Positions 1-6,200 of a stretch of DNA of 6,343 bases are shown one piece after another. A program made the translations under genes and the position numbers. The first letter of the stretch is position 1, and every line of letters begins with the position of its first letter. Below the pieces are notes generated by a model, which saw only the letters and a list, made by a program, of their open reading frames with translations, was not told where the DNA came from and did no database searches. Source of the stretch: Cyanobacteria bacterium UBA3803 (GTDB taxonomy: Bacteria; Cyanobacteriota; Vampirovibrionia; Gastranaerophilales; Gastranaerophilaceae); the NCBI GenBank assembly GCA_002369055.1, contig DFEL01000033.1, forward strand, positions 1 through 6,343, written 5' to 3'.

Positions 1-26
1 ATTAAGAGAGAGAGTATAAAATTTTA

Positions 27-545
27 TTAAAATTGCTTTGCAGGATATGCACTTACTGCCTTTTTTGCATTTAAAAATTGCAATCTTGACATTAAGTCAT
101 TATTATTAGCAATTTGTTCTTTTGCTTGAATCATCATTGATTCTCTAATTGCAGATGTAAACATTCCATTTTGCAATGCAAATGAGTCTGAAACTTTTGC
201 ACGAGTGTTTACTCTTGATGCATTATTTGAAATAGCCTTTGCACCTGCTTGTACTTCAGTTGCATTTGTTGAAGCAGCTGCTTTTGCTGATTCTGATTTA
301 AAAATACTTTCTGCAAAAGGATTTGCTGATTTTGTTAATGCTGCTCTTGCTTCAGTCATTAAATCATTTTGAACTGTTGTTTTATAAACATCTGTATTAT
401 ATGCATTATTAGCAGAAGATGCTTCTACTGCTTGTGAAGACTTTGATGCTGCACGTTGAAAAATTGCATTTGTAACTGAATCTACCATGTTCTTATCTAT
501 TTTTTGAACTATGAAGTTTGTTGTTGCTGTTAAACCGTTTGTCAT
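27..545 (-). CDS. Uncharacterised Ala/Ser/Asn-rich soluble protein (172 aa)
   Basis: I do not recognise a family. The 172-residue product has no signal peptide and no membrane segment, so it is cytoplasmic or leaves the cell by a signal-peptide-independent route. About 18% of residues are Ala, 11% Ser and 10% Asn; Cys, His and Trp are absent. The middle (about 30-115) is low in large hydrophobics; the C-terminal part (about 118-165, including SAIRESMMIQAKEQI and LMSRLQFLNAKKA) looks helical and amphipathic. This composition is reminiscent of axial or secreted flagellar components, but no flagellin, rod or hook signature is visible, so any flagellar role is inference from the operon about 2.4 kb upstream. 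The ATG at 545 follows a purine-rich but weak ribosome site (GAAGAAAAG). It is a single gene, separated from its upstream neighbour by a terminator at 636-662. I am fairly sure the gene is real and unsure of its function. Confidence 0.78.
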   Translation of the reverse strand: MTNGLTATTNFIVQKIDKNMVDSVTNAIFQRAASKSSQAVEASSANNAYNTDVYKTTVQNDLMTEARAALTKSANPFAESIFKSESAKAAASTNATEVQAGAKAISNNASRVNTRAKVSDSFALQNGMFTSAIRESMMIQAKEQIANNNDLMSRLQFLNAKKAVSAYPAKQF

Positions 546-635
546 CTTTTCTTCAATATCCTTATACTTATTTAAGTTATTTTTTTATAAAAAATTGCTT
601 TTTTCTTCGACTATTTATTAAGATATGTTACAATG

Positions 636-662
636 AAAAATGCACGGCAATACCGTGCATTT
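636..662 (-). terminator. Intrinsic terminator after the Cys-rich gene
   Basis: A perfect 10-bp inverted repeat (AAATGCACGG at 638-647, its complement at 653-662) closes a 5-nt loop. On the minus strand it is followed by a T-run (the A-run at 636-640). It begins about 20 nt past the stop codon at 684, as expected for a Rho-independent terminator. The plus-strand side has only three Ts, so it is directional. Confidence 0.85.
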
Positions 663-683
663 CAAGCATATATTTAATAAATT

Positions 684-1253
684 TTATTTTTCACAAGAAC
701 ATTTACATTTTGGTTTGCAGCAGTATTTTCTTGCATGTTTCAATCTGTATTTCATTTCACGTTTGATTTTTCTGTATTCAGATTTTTGCTCGCATTTTAA
801 AATTGATTTAAATTCTTTATCCATGCATTTTAATTTGGCTTTTAAATCTTTAAAATCTTCTTTTAAAACTTTTTCTCTGTCTTTTACTGCACCTTTATCT
901 AAACAAGATTCACCCAAAGTTTCGCATAAACATTTATGGTCAGCTTTAATTTTGTCATGTATACATTCTAAATCAGATTCATATTTTTCTTCAATATCCA
1001 TTGCCTGTTCACGCTGGCAAGTATCTAAATTTAATCTGCAATATAGTTCTTCTCTCTTTTGATCACGACAACTTGAAAAACATTCTTTTGCCCTTTCTGC
1101 ACATTCTGCACAACTTGGCTTGTCACATCTTTTTTCACATTTTGGTTTTTGACAACCGCAATCATCATTTTTTACAGGACAACCACAACCTGCATAAGCA
1201 CTGCTTGTTGCCAATGCCATAGTCAAAGCTATTGCCATTACTAATTTCTTCAT
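684..1253 (-). CDS. Secreted cysteine-rich protein, 23 Cys in 189 aa, unknown function
   Basis: Family not recognised. Residues 1-21 form a Sec signal peptide (MKK, hydrophobic stretch, AYA cleavage site before G22). No canonical lipobox precedes C23, so a lipoprotein is unlikely. The mature part of about 168 residues holds 23 cysteines (23, 25, 32, 34, 39, 43, 48, 51, 58, 62, 72, 79, 97, 108, 110, 117, 143, 154, 178, 179, 183, 185, 187). They cluster as C-x-C and C-x2-4-C at both ends. The middle is highly charged (Lys/Glu/Asp) and probably helical, with widely spaced Cys. Two segments, 95-108 and 141-154, share an L-x-C-x10-C pattern, suggesting an internal duplication. Plausible roles are disulfide-stabilised envelope protein or metal binding; neither is shown. 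The start is firm: AAGGAG lies 7 nt before the ATG. A terminator at 636-662 makes it a single-gene unit. Confidence 0.87.
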   Translation of the reverse strand: MKKLVMAIALTMALATSSAYAGCGCPVKNDDCGCQKPKCEKRCDKPSCAECAERAKECFSSCRDQKREELYCRLNLDTCQREQAMDIEEKYESDLECIHDKIKADHKCLCETLGESCLDKGAVKDREKVLKEDFKDLKAKLKCMDKEFKSILKCEQKSEYRKIKREMKYRLKHARKYCCKPKCKCSCEK

Positions 1254-1288
1254 AATAATTCTCCTTTTGATTAATTAAAATCTCATTT

Positions 1289-1315
1289 ACTATACTTTTA
1301 TATTTTATTTATCAA
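1289..1315 (-). promoter_or_regulatory. Possible promoter of the Cys-rich gene
   Basis: On the minus strand TTGATA (1315-1310) is followed after 15 nt by TATAGT (1294-1289). Both hexamers resemble the housekeeping sigma consensus, but the spacer is 2 nt short of the preferred 17. It would give a leader of roughly 30 nt. The AT-rich background makes chance matches easy. The rest of the 182-base gap (about 1320-1384) shows nothing else I can name. Confidence 0.35.
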
Positions 1316-1384
1316 AAGAATTTTTACTATATCCATAAAGGCATAAATATATTAATCTATAAGGCAGTATTTAAGGATTATATT

Positions 1385-1416
1385 AAAAAAGGCGGTTTTC
1401 GTAAACGAAAACCGCC
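1385..1416 (-). terminator. Strong intrinsic terminator after the SLH gene
   Basis: A perfect 11-bp stem (GGCGGTTTTCG at 1391-1401 against 1406-1416) with a 4-nt loop sits 20 nt past the stop at 1436. On the minus strand it runs directly into six Ts (A-run 1385-1390). The plus-strand side also has a short T-run (TGATTTTT), but no plus-strand gene ends here. Confidence 0.92.
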
Positions 1417-1435
1417 TGATTTTTACTAACTATTA

Positions 1436-2716
1436 TTAGTTATCAATACTTGTATCATCATTTAAGATAATCAAAATATCTTCACCACATTTAGCTCTGT
1501 AATGTAAACCCGGTGTAACAAATCCAAGAATAAGACCAACACCGCATCCGATAGGTGTACCGATTGCAATACCGTGACCGATTACCGCAGGATTTGGAAT
1601 AAATGCAAAACCTATACCTGCACCTGTACCAATTGCACCCAAGCCTACCGTCCAGCCTAAGATTTTACCAAATGTCATCCACGGACCTTCTTTCAATGTA
1701 CCGTCTTTTGTAAACGGATCAGCATCAATTGCATAAGTTTTTCCGTTTGGTAAAGTTAATTCTCTAAATTTCATAGAAACTCTTGCGTTTTTATTGAACC
1801 ATTTTGGTTTTTGAATGTGAGTTACTTCAGCAACCAATTTTGAACCTTGAGGGATTACAAGAGTACCTTCTTCTGTATATGCACCTTCTTCAAACACAAA
1901 ATGAACAATGTCACCTGCATTTGATTTTTTTGACCAATATCTTTCATCAAAGGCAATTCTTAAAACATTATCCTTTAATATAATTTTTCTTAAATTTGTT
2001 ATAGTTACCGCATTACAAGGTGCTTTATCCGTAACTTGTAAGTGTTCTGTACCTAAAACTCTTTCTGAATTATTTTTGTATTGAGGTTTAACAAGATTAA
2101 GTTTTTGGTATAATTTATACAATAATACTGCTGCTTCTGCTCTTGTTAAGTCATTTTGCGGATTTAAAACGCTTGCATTAGGATAATTTACGTATAAATC
2201 ATAAGAAATAGCCTTTGCATAAGCAGATTTTGCCCAAGCAGGAATTGCAACATAATCACTGAATCTTTTTAAAACACTTGTGTCAGTTACAGCATCTTTA
2301 GTAATATGGCTCATAATTGAAGTAACTTCTGCTCTTGATAAAACTCTGTTTGGTTTAAATGTATTATCAGGATATCCATATACAAGACCTAACTGTTGAG
2401 AACGTAAAACGTCTGCATAATAACCATCTGAATTTGAAACATCCGTAAATTGATTTTTTATTCTGACATTTAAATTATCATTTGAAAGAACTTTTAATAA
2501 TGAATGCACAAATTCAACACGTGTAACCGAGTTGTTAGGGTTAAAGTACCCTTTTGCATCTGCTGACATAATATCTTTGTCAACAACAAAATTGATTTCT
2601 TTTGAAGCCCAATAATTTGATTTAATGTCGTTTACAGATTTAACTGCTGCAAATGCAGGCAAAAAGTTAAAACTAAGCATTAATACTGACAATAGGGCAG
2701 ATAAAATTTTTTTCAT
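1436..2716 (-). CDS. Secreted protein with three SLH domains and a Gly-rich C-terminal domain
   Basis: A 426-residue envelope protein. Residues 1-23 are a Sec signal peptide (MKKILSALLSVL..., cleavage after AFA). Three S-layer homology domains follow at about 27-78, 88-140 and 150-205, each ending in the signature Arg-(Val/Ala)-Glu motif: TRVE (65-68), SRAE (127-130), TRAE (191-194). SLH triplets bind secondary cell-wall polymers or peptidoglycan, so this part anchors the protein to the wall. Residues about 240-330 look beta-rich, with VIPQGSKLVAEV and LPNGKTYAIDA resembling, loosely, the VirB10/TrbI C-terminal fold. Residues about 349-404 are two Gly-rich hydrophobic stretches separated by PNP. 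A final strand (GEDILIILND) ends the protein. It lacks the long OprB-type barrel of cyanobacterial SLH porins. The start is supported by TGAGGT 6 nt before the ATG, and it has its own promoter and terminator. SLH is certain; the C-terminal function is unknown. Confidence 0.93.
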   Translation of the reverse strand: MKKILSALLSVLMLSFNFLPAFAAVKSVNDIKSNYWASKEINFVVDKDIMSADAKGYFNPNNSVTRVEFVHSLLKVLSNDNLNVRIKNQFTDVSNSDGYYADVLRSQQLGLVYGYPDNTFKPNRVLSRAEVTSIMSHITKDAVTDTSVLKRFSDYVAIPAWAKSAYAKAISYDLYVNYPNASVLNPQNDLTRAEAAVLLYKLYQKLNLVKPQYKNNSERVLGTEHLQVTDKAPCNAVTITNLRKIILKDNVLRIAFDERYWSKKSNAGDIVHFVFEEGAYTEEGTLVIPQGSKLVAEVTHIQKPKWFNKNARVSMKFRELTLPNGKTYAIDADPFTKDGTLKEGPWMTFGKILGWTVGLGAIGTGAGIGFAFIPNPAVIGHGIAIGTPIGCGVGLILGFVTPGLHYRAKCGEDILIILNDDTSIDN

Positions 2717-2747
2717 ATCTATACCTCATTTAGTGTAACACCACAAC

Positions 2748-2776
2748 ATTATGCCATGCTTTTACATATTTTTCAA
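2748..2776 (-). promoter_or_regulatory. Promoter of the SLH-protein gene
   Basis: On the minus strand TTGAAA (2776-2771), a 17-nt spacer, and CATAAT (2753-2748) preceded by TGG, an extended -10. Each hexamer differs from consensus at one position. Transcription would begin near 2741, giving a leader of about 25 nt before the ATG at 2716 that includes the GAGGT ribosome site. This is the best sigma-70-type promoter in the window. Confidence 0.7.
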
Positions 2777-2782
2777 CATGCT
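2755..2782 (-). repeat. AGCATG direct repeat around the SLH promoter -35 element
   Basis: Two identical AGCATG copies on the minus strand (2782-2777 and 2760-2755) begin 22 nt apart, about two helical turns. One abuts the upstream side of the -35 box and the other lies in the spacer just before the extended -10. This could be a regulator site; it may also be chance. Confidence 0.35.
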
Positions 2783-2814
2783 ATTTTAAATAAAAATAAA
2801 AATTTAAAGTAAAA

Positions 2815-2851
2815 TATAAAAAGAAAAAGAGGGCGTCTGTTAAACCCTCTT
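2815..2851 (-). terminator. Intrinsic terminator of the flagellar operon
   Basis: A 7-bp stem (AAGAGGG 2827-2833 against CCCTCTT 2845-2851) with an 11-nt loop. On the minus strand the stem leads into a T-rich tail (TTTCTTTTT). It lies about 135 nt past the stop of the last flagellar gene, with no gene between, and upstream of the SLH promoter. Confidence 0.72.
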
Positions 2852-2897
2852 GTACTTGAATTTACTCTAAAATCGTCTTCTGTTTTTAAATTTTGCC

Positions 2898-2939
2898 ACA
2901 GTAAACGGGGGGAAAAAAATAAATCCACCCGTTTACTGT
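2898..2939 (-). other. Long perfect hairpin in the operon 3' region
   Basis: A perfect 12-bp inverted repeat (ACAGTAAACGGG at 2898-2909, complement at 2928-2939). It can be extended inward by GGA/TCC after one G-A mismatch, leaving an A/T-rich loop. It starts about 46 nt past the stop at 2986. No T-run follows on the minus strand (GGCAAAATTT), so it is not a standard terminator alone. It may protect the mRNA 3' end, be half of a tandem terminator, or belong to a small 3'-derived RNA. The structure is seen; the role is inferred. Confidence 0.6.
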
Positions 2940-2985
2940 AATTTTCAGCAAACTAACTCTACTACGAAGAATATTACTTCATTTA

Positions 2986-3822
2986 CTATTGTGCAACCAA
3001 TCTGATTGCTTCTTGTAATAATTCTTTTTGAGATGAAATCAATTTATTTGCAAGCTCCATTTGAACTTTTGCTTGTTGGTAGTTTGCAATATTATCTTTA
3101 AAACCAACATTTGATAATTCTAACAAGCCTGAACGAATTTCACCACGACCCAACACAGGACGTCCTGATTCTTGAGTTTCAACGTATTGACCGTCTTTAA
3201 TTTCGTATAAACCATTTTTATTATGGAAACTCATTGTTGCGATTTTATATAACGGAACTCTTTTTTTACCGCCATCAGCTTTACCATACAATGTACCGTC
3301 ATTTTTAATTTCGTAATCGTCGTATTTACCCAGATATTTACCATTATTCGGGTCAATCCATAATTTAATATTTGTTGTAGGTACATCTAAAGCACCGCCT
3401 TTTGTAATTGTTTCTTCATAAAGGTCTGCACTTAAAGACTTTGTACCTGCCATAATTTCACCTTTATCATTCAAAATATAACCTTGAACAGTGAAACCAT
3501 CTTTGTTTTTATAAACACCTTCTGCGTCAAAATCAAATTCACCGTGTCTTGTATAAACTATTTTACCTTCGTTTGTACGTGTAACAAAGAAACCTTCACC
3601 TTCTAAGAAAAGGTTTGCATTTGCTGTACCCGGTGTAGATTTACCTTGTCCAAAGTTCTTATCACAAGTATCTAAAACGGCACCGCCTAAAAAAGTTTTA
3701 AAATTAACTTTATTTTCTTTGAAGCCCGGCGTGTACATGTTTGTCATGTTTGTTGCAAGAGCATTCATCCATTCGGTAGTTGTTTTTTGCGTATTAAGCG
3801 CTGTTACAAATGAATCATTCAT
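2986..3822 (-). CDS. Flagellar hook/rod axial protein, FlgE/FlgF/FlgG family (278 aa)
   Basis: An axial subunit of the hook or distal rod, exported by the flagellar type III apparatus; no signal peptide, as expected. The N-terminal helix has the family signature ANN-x-ANxxTPGFK in variant form (LATNMTNMYTPGFK, 22-35). The core has LEGEGFFV (73-80), YTRHGEFDFDAEG (90-102) and GFTVQGY (109-115). The C-terminal block has GEIRSGLLELSNV (227-239) and a final amphipathic helix to 278. Length is close to FlgG (about 260) or FlgF and much shorter than hook proteins with extra outer domains, so hook versus rod is open; the fliK neighbour favours hook, length and the C-terminal block favour rod. The ATG at 3822 is chosen because AGGAGA lies 7 nt upstream and the family N-terminus begins there. 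An in-frame ATG at 3906 would add 28 Lys/Arg-rich residues lying inside fliK. It overlaps the fliK end by 8 nt. Confidence 0.9.
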   Translation of the reverse strand: MNDSFVTALNTQKTTTEWMNALATNMTNMYTPGFKENKVNFKTFLGGAVLDTCDKNFGQGKSTPGTANANLFLEGEGFFVTRTNEGKIVYTRHGEFDFDAEGVYKNKDGFTVQGYILNDKGEIMAGTKSLSADLYEETITKGGALDVPTTNIKLWIDPNNGKYLGKYDDYEIKNDGTLYGKADGGKKRVPLYKIATMSFHNKNGLYEIKDGQYVETQESGRPVLGRGEIRSGLLELSNVGFKDNIANYQQAKVQMELANKLISSQKELLQEAIRLVAQ

Positions 3823-5716
3823 AGCCGTTCTCCTTTTTATTACCTTTGTTTTGTCTTTCTTTTTCCTCGTTATCTTTCTTATGTTGGCGATATGACAGAT
3901 TGTCATAATCTAAACCTTCATCTGAAAATTTTTGTTTTAATAATGGTATATTTGCTTTTAAGTATTGCTCTACCGCTTCATCTCCCGGTATAAATTCTGC
4001 TGATATTTGTCCGTCTTTATTTACTCTGAGAACAACCGAAATATCTTTATCAAAGTCTACACGGAAAGCTTTATTCGTTTCTTGTGATTCTTTCAAAGCA
4101 TTCAACAATGTTTTTGATACTTGTGCAGATTTTGCCGCTTCAACATCTTTTAATAAGTTATTATTTGTTTGGTCTGCGGTTTTTGTACCTTCAATAACTT
4201 GTTGATTTACTTCTATCAAATTATTAAAGAATTTTGCATCCGCTTCTGTCATTTTAATTGATTTTTCAGAAGATTTTTTTGCTGCTTCCGATGATTTTGT
4301 TGAACGAGACTTTGCAGTTTTTACCGTATCTGTTGATAAATTTGCGTCAATAAATTTAACGATATCAGATGTTTTGTTTGTGTTCATGGAATTGTTCAAT
4401 TCAGCCAAAGGATTAATAACTTCCATTTTAATAACCTTGATATCTTGAGGTACAGCAGGTCTCATTTCAACTGCATTTACTTTTGTTTCGTCTGCAATAT
4501 CTTTAACTTTTCCGACATTTTCAACTTCATTAAGTACATCTTTTTTTATGTTTGAAATTTTGCTTATTGTTGGTTTGTCACCTTTTAAATCTTTCTTTTC
4601 ATCAATTTTGTTTTGATTAATAAGATTTTCTACAAATGCAACTTTTTCAGGTTTTTCAAATGATTTAACTTCTTGAACAACCTCATTTTCTGCAATTACG
4701 CTTGTTTTTACTTCATCAGTATTTTGAATTTTTACGCTATCTTGCTTTTGTACATCTGTTTTTTCCACTTTTGAAGGTTTATTGTCTGTTTTTTCAGGTA
4801 AAACTTCTTCAACAGTTTTTATAGATTTTGAAATAACATTTTTATCATTTTTGCTTATTTCCTCTTTTACAGGCTTAACAATAACATCTACTTTATCATC
4901 TTTTACTGCCATTTCCGAAGCAGCGTTTATTTCATTTTCAATAAGTTTTGGTTCTTCAAATTTTTCCAAGATTTCAGGTTTCGGAAAAACTTCTGCTTTT
5001 ATATTTTTATCTGGCAACAAGGTTTCTTCAACTTCACCATCTGCAATTTTTAAAATTTCAAGTTCAACGGTGTTTTGTTGCAATAACTCAACTTCATTAT
5101 TTTTAATATCAGATTTTGCAATTTCAAAGTTATCTTGAGGAAGTTCTTTTTCTGAAATTGTTAATATATTTTCATTTTGAGGTATTTCCGATTTCATATT
5201 GTTATTTTCAATATGCACATTTTCAGGTTTGCTGACAGGTTTTGTATCTGACAGAACCTCAAATTTTTCGACATCAACTTGTTTATCAGATTTTTGAACA
5301 GTAACAATTTCTGATTTGATAGATTCATTTTTATCTGTGTTTTTAATTTCTGAATTATGTTTGTTATTCATCAAAACAATTTCATCGACAAGTTCTTTTT
5401 CTGCAACTCTGTGCTTTTCTTGCCTTTCTTGAGCAGTCATTAATTTTTTATTTTGGTCAACATTGCAATTAAATTCTTTTTCGTTTTTTGAAACAAATTC
5501 AAAACTTTTGCTGTTATTTTCAACATTCTTATTAGTATCAATTTCAGTCACATTTTTTTGTACTACTGAATTTTCAGTATCAATTTTTGGTAAATCAGCC
5601 ATTGCGTCAACAAAAGATTTACCTTCTTCCGTAACTTTTGCCGGAGTTCTTACGGAACTTGATGCTGTTTCTTTTATTTGGGTATTATTTTTTAATTGAG
5701 TTGCTTTAATATCCAT
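3815..5716 (-). CDS. fliK: Flagellar hook-length control protein FliK
   Basis: The exported ruler that measures hook length and switches the export gate from hook to filament substrates. The C-terminal domain is recognisable at about 535-610: an amphipathic stretch, then VLRVNKDGQISAEF, then YLKANIPLLKQKFSDEGLDY, matching the FliK pattern of a beta strand pair, a helix with LxxNLxxLxxxLxxxG, and a final strand. A Lys/Glu tail follows. Residues about 30-520 are Lys/Glu/Asn/Val/Ile-rich low-complexity sequence with one Cys and no Trp, probably disordered, as expected for a ruler. At 633 residues it is much longer than the 405-residue Salmonella protein. The start at 5716 (MDIKATQ) is preferred: AGAGG ends 6 nt before it. 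The ATG two codons upstream (5722) directly abuts that site with no spacer. It overlaps fliJ by 11 nt. Assigned on the C-terminal domain plus context; the N-terminal part alone would not be diagnostic. Confidence 0.87.
   Translation of the reverse strand: MDIKATQLKNNTQIKETASSSVRTPAKVTEEGKSFVDAMADLPKIDTENSVVQKNVTEIDTNKNVENNSKSFEFVSKNEKEFNCNVDQNKKLMTAQERQEKHRVAEKELVDEIVLMNNKHNSEIKNTDKNESIKSEIVTVQKSDKQVDVEKFEVLSDTKPVSKPENVHIENNNMKSEIPQNENILTISEKELPQDNFEIAKSDIKNNEVELLQQNTVELEILKIADGEVEETLLPDKNIKAEVFPKPEILEKFEEPKLIENEINAASEMAVKDDKVDVIVKPVKEEISKNDKNVISKSIKTVEEVLPEKTDNKPSKVEKTDVQKQDSVKIQNTDEVKTSVIAENEVVQEVKSFEKPEKVAFVENLINQNKIDEKKDLKGDKPTISKISNIKKDVLNEVENVGKVKDIADETKVNAVEMRPAVPQDIKVIKMEVINPLAELNNSMNTNKTSDIVKFIDANLSTDTVKTAKSRSTKSSEAAKKSSEKSIKMTEADAKFFNNLIEVNQQVIEGTKTADQTNNNLLKDVEAAKSAQVSKTLLNALKESQETNKAFRVDFDKDISVVLRVNKDGQISAEFIPGDEAVEQYLKANIPLLKQKFSDEGLDYDNLSYRQHKKDNEEKERQNKGNKKENGYE
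3829..3834 (-). promoter_or_regulatory. Ribosome binding site that sets the hook/rod gene start
   Basis: AGGAGA on the minus strand, 7 nt before the ATG at 3822 and inside the last codons of fliK. It rules in this start over the farther in-frame ATG at 3906. A ribosome terminating at 3815 stops next to it, so coupling to fliK translation is likely. Confidence 0.85.
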
Positions 5717-6200
5717 GTTCATCCTCTAAGTCTTTCTGATACTGTTCTAATAGTTCTTGTTCTTCTCTTGCTTCTCTTGATTGTTGAAAATATCTTTGAA
5801 CACCGAGTTCCGACATATTTTTCAACTCTGCGGTTTTTTGTTCTGCGACATAAGCATCTTTACTTTTTTCTTTGTGCTTTTCAAGAACTTTTACCGCCTG
5901 TTCTAATTCAACCAGTTTTTGAACCTCTTGCTGTACAATTTGTTCTTTTTCTTGTCGAATAAGCTCTAACTGTTCGCCTTTTTCCCATAGGTGATGAAGA
6001 TAAGTATCATAAGCCTCCATCATTGTAAAATCGGCTTGTCGCTGTGCTTGCTTTGTTAAGACAATTTCCTCGTTGTTTCTTTGAATTTCCGCTTCGGCTT
6101 CAAATAAAGCCTGTTGTGCTTTTTGAAGAACCATCAATTGTTCTTCTTTTTTACGAATTCTAAAATCAAGTACTTTTTGCAGTCTGTAAACAAAAGGCAT
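5706..6200 (-). CDS. fliJ: Flagellar export chaperone FliJ
   Basis: A cytoplasmic coiled-coil component of the flagellar type III export apparatus. In characterised systems FliJ inserts into the FliI ATPase ring, touches the FlhA gate and recycles export chaperones. The 164-residue product starts with the typical FYRLQKVLxxR layout (MPFVYRLQKVLDFRIRKKEE) and continues as an almost unbroken Gln/Glu/Lys-rich heptad-like coiled coil to about 158; FliJ proteins are usually about 145-160 residues. No Cys, no Pro after residue 2, one Trp. The family is poorly conserved in sequence, so the immediately following fliK is important support. The ribosome site is weak (GAGAG about 7 nt before the ATG). 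No fliI is visible upstream within the window, although fliI commonly precedes fliJ; at least 143 nt of apparently non-coding DNA lies upstream, so this may be the first gene of the unit. Confidence 0.87.
   Translation of the reverse strand: MPFVYRLQKVLDFRIRKKEEQLMVLQKAQQALFEAEAEIQRNNEEIVLTKQAQRQADFTMMEAYDTYLHHLWEKGEQLELIRQEKEQIVQQEVQKLVELEQAVKVLEKHKEKSKDAYVAEQKTAELKNMSELGVQRYFQQSREAREEQELLEQYQKDLEDEHGY
5723..5727 (-). promoter_or_regulatory. Ribosome binding site that sets the fliK start
   Basis: AGAGG on the minus strand, inside the last codons of fliJ. It is 6 nt from the ATG at 5716 but 0 nt from the ATG at 5722, which favours the inner Met as the fliK start and links fliK translation to fliJ. 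Confidence 0.65.

Noticed and set aside
5..14. Short AGAGAGAGAG run just past the stop of the 172-aa gene.
   Set aside because: Only a few dinucleotide units at the window edge; no basis to call it a functional repeat.
546..635. Promoter for the 172-aa gene (TATAAG at 566-561).
   Set aside because: A -10-like hexamer is present but no -35 better than three of six matches at 16-18 nt, and no sigma-28 box; not distinguishable from AT-rich background.
518..1222. Plus-strand open frames opposite the Cys-rich gene (about 518-766, 640-1062, 1001-1222).
   Set aside because: They overlap a well-supported minus-strand gene or run through its terminator, show no domain signature, and have the Phe/Leu/His-rich composition of antisense reading.
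684..1253. Lipoprotein call for the Cys-rich protein (Cys soon after the signal peptide).
   Set aside because: The residues before C23 (AYAG) do not fit the L-(A/S)-(G/A)-C lipobox, and AYA before G22 is a good signal peptidase I site.
3823..3906. In-frame upstream start giving the hook/rod protein a 28-residue Lys/Arg-rich N-terminal extension.
   Set aside because: The family N-terminus begins at the inner Met (3822), which has AGGAGA at 7 nt; the extension would lie wholly inside fliK and has no family counterpart.
4782..5962. Plus-strand open frames opposite fliK and fliJ (about 4782-5138, 5463-5699, 5696-5962).
   Set aside because: Ser/Phe/Leu-rich antisense of Lys/Glu-rich codons; no supporting domain and complete overlap with recognised genes.
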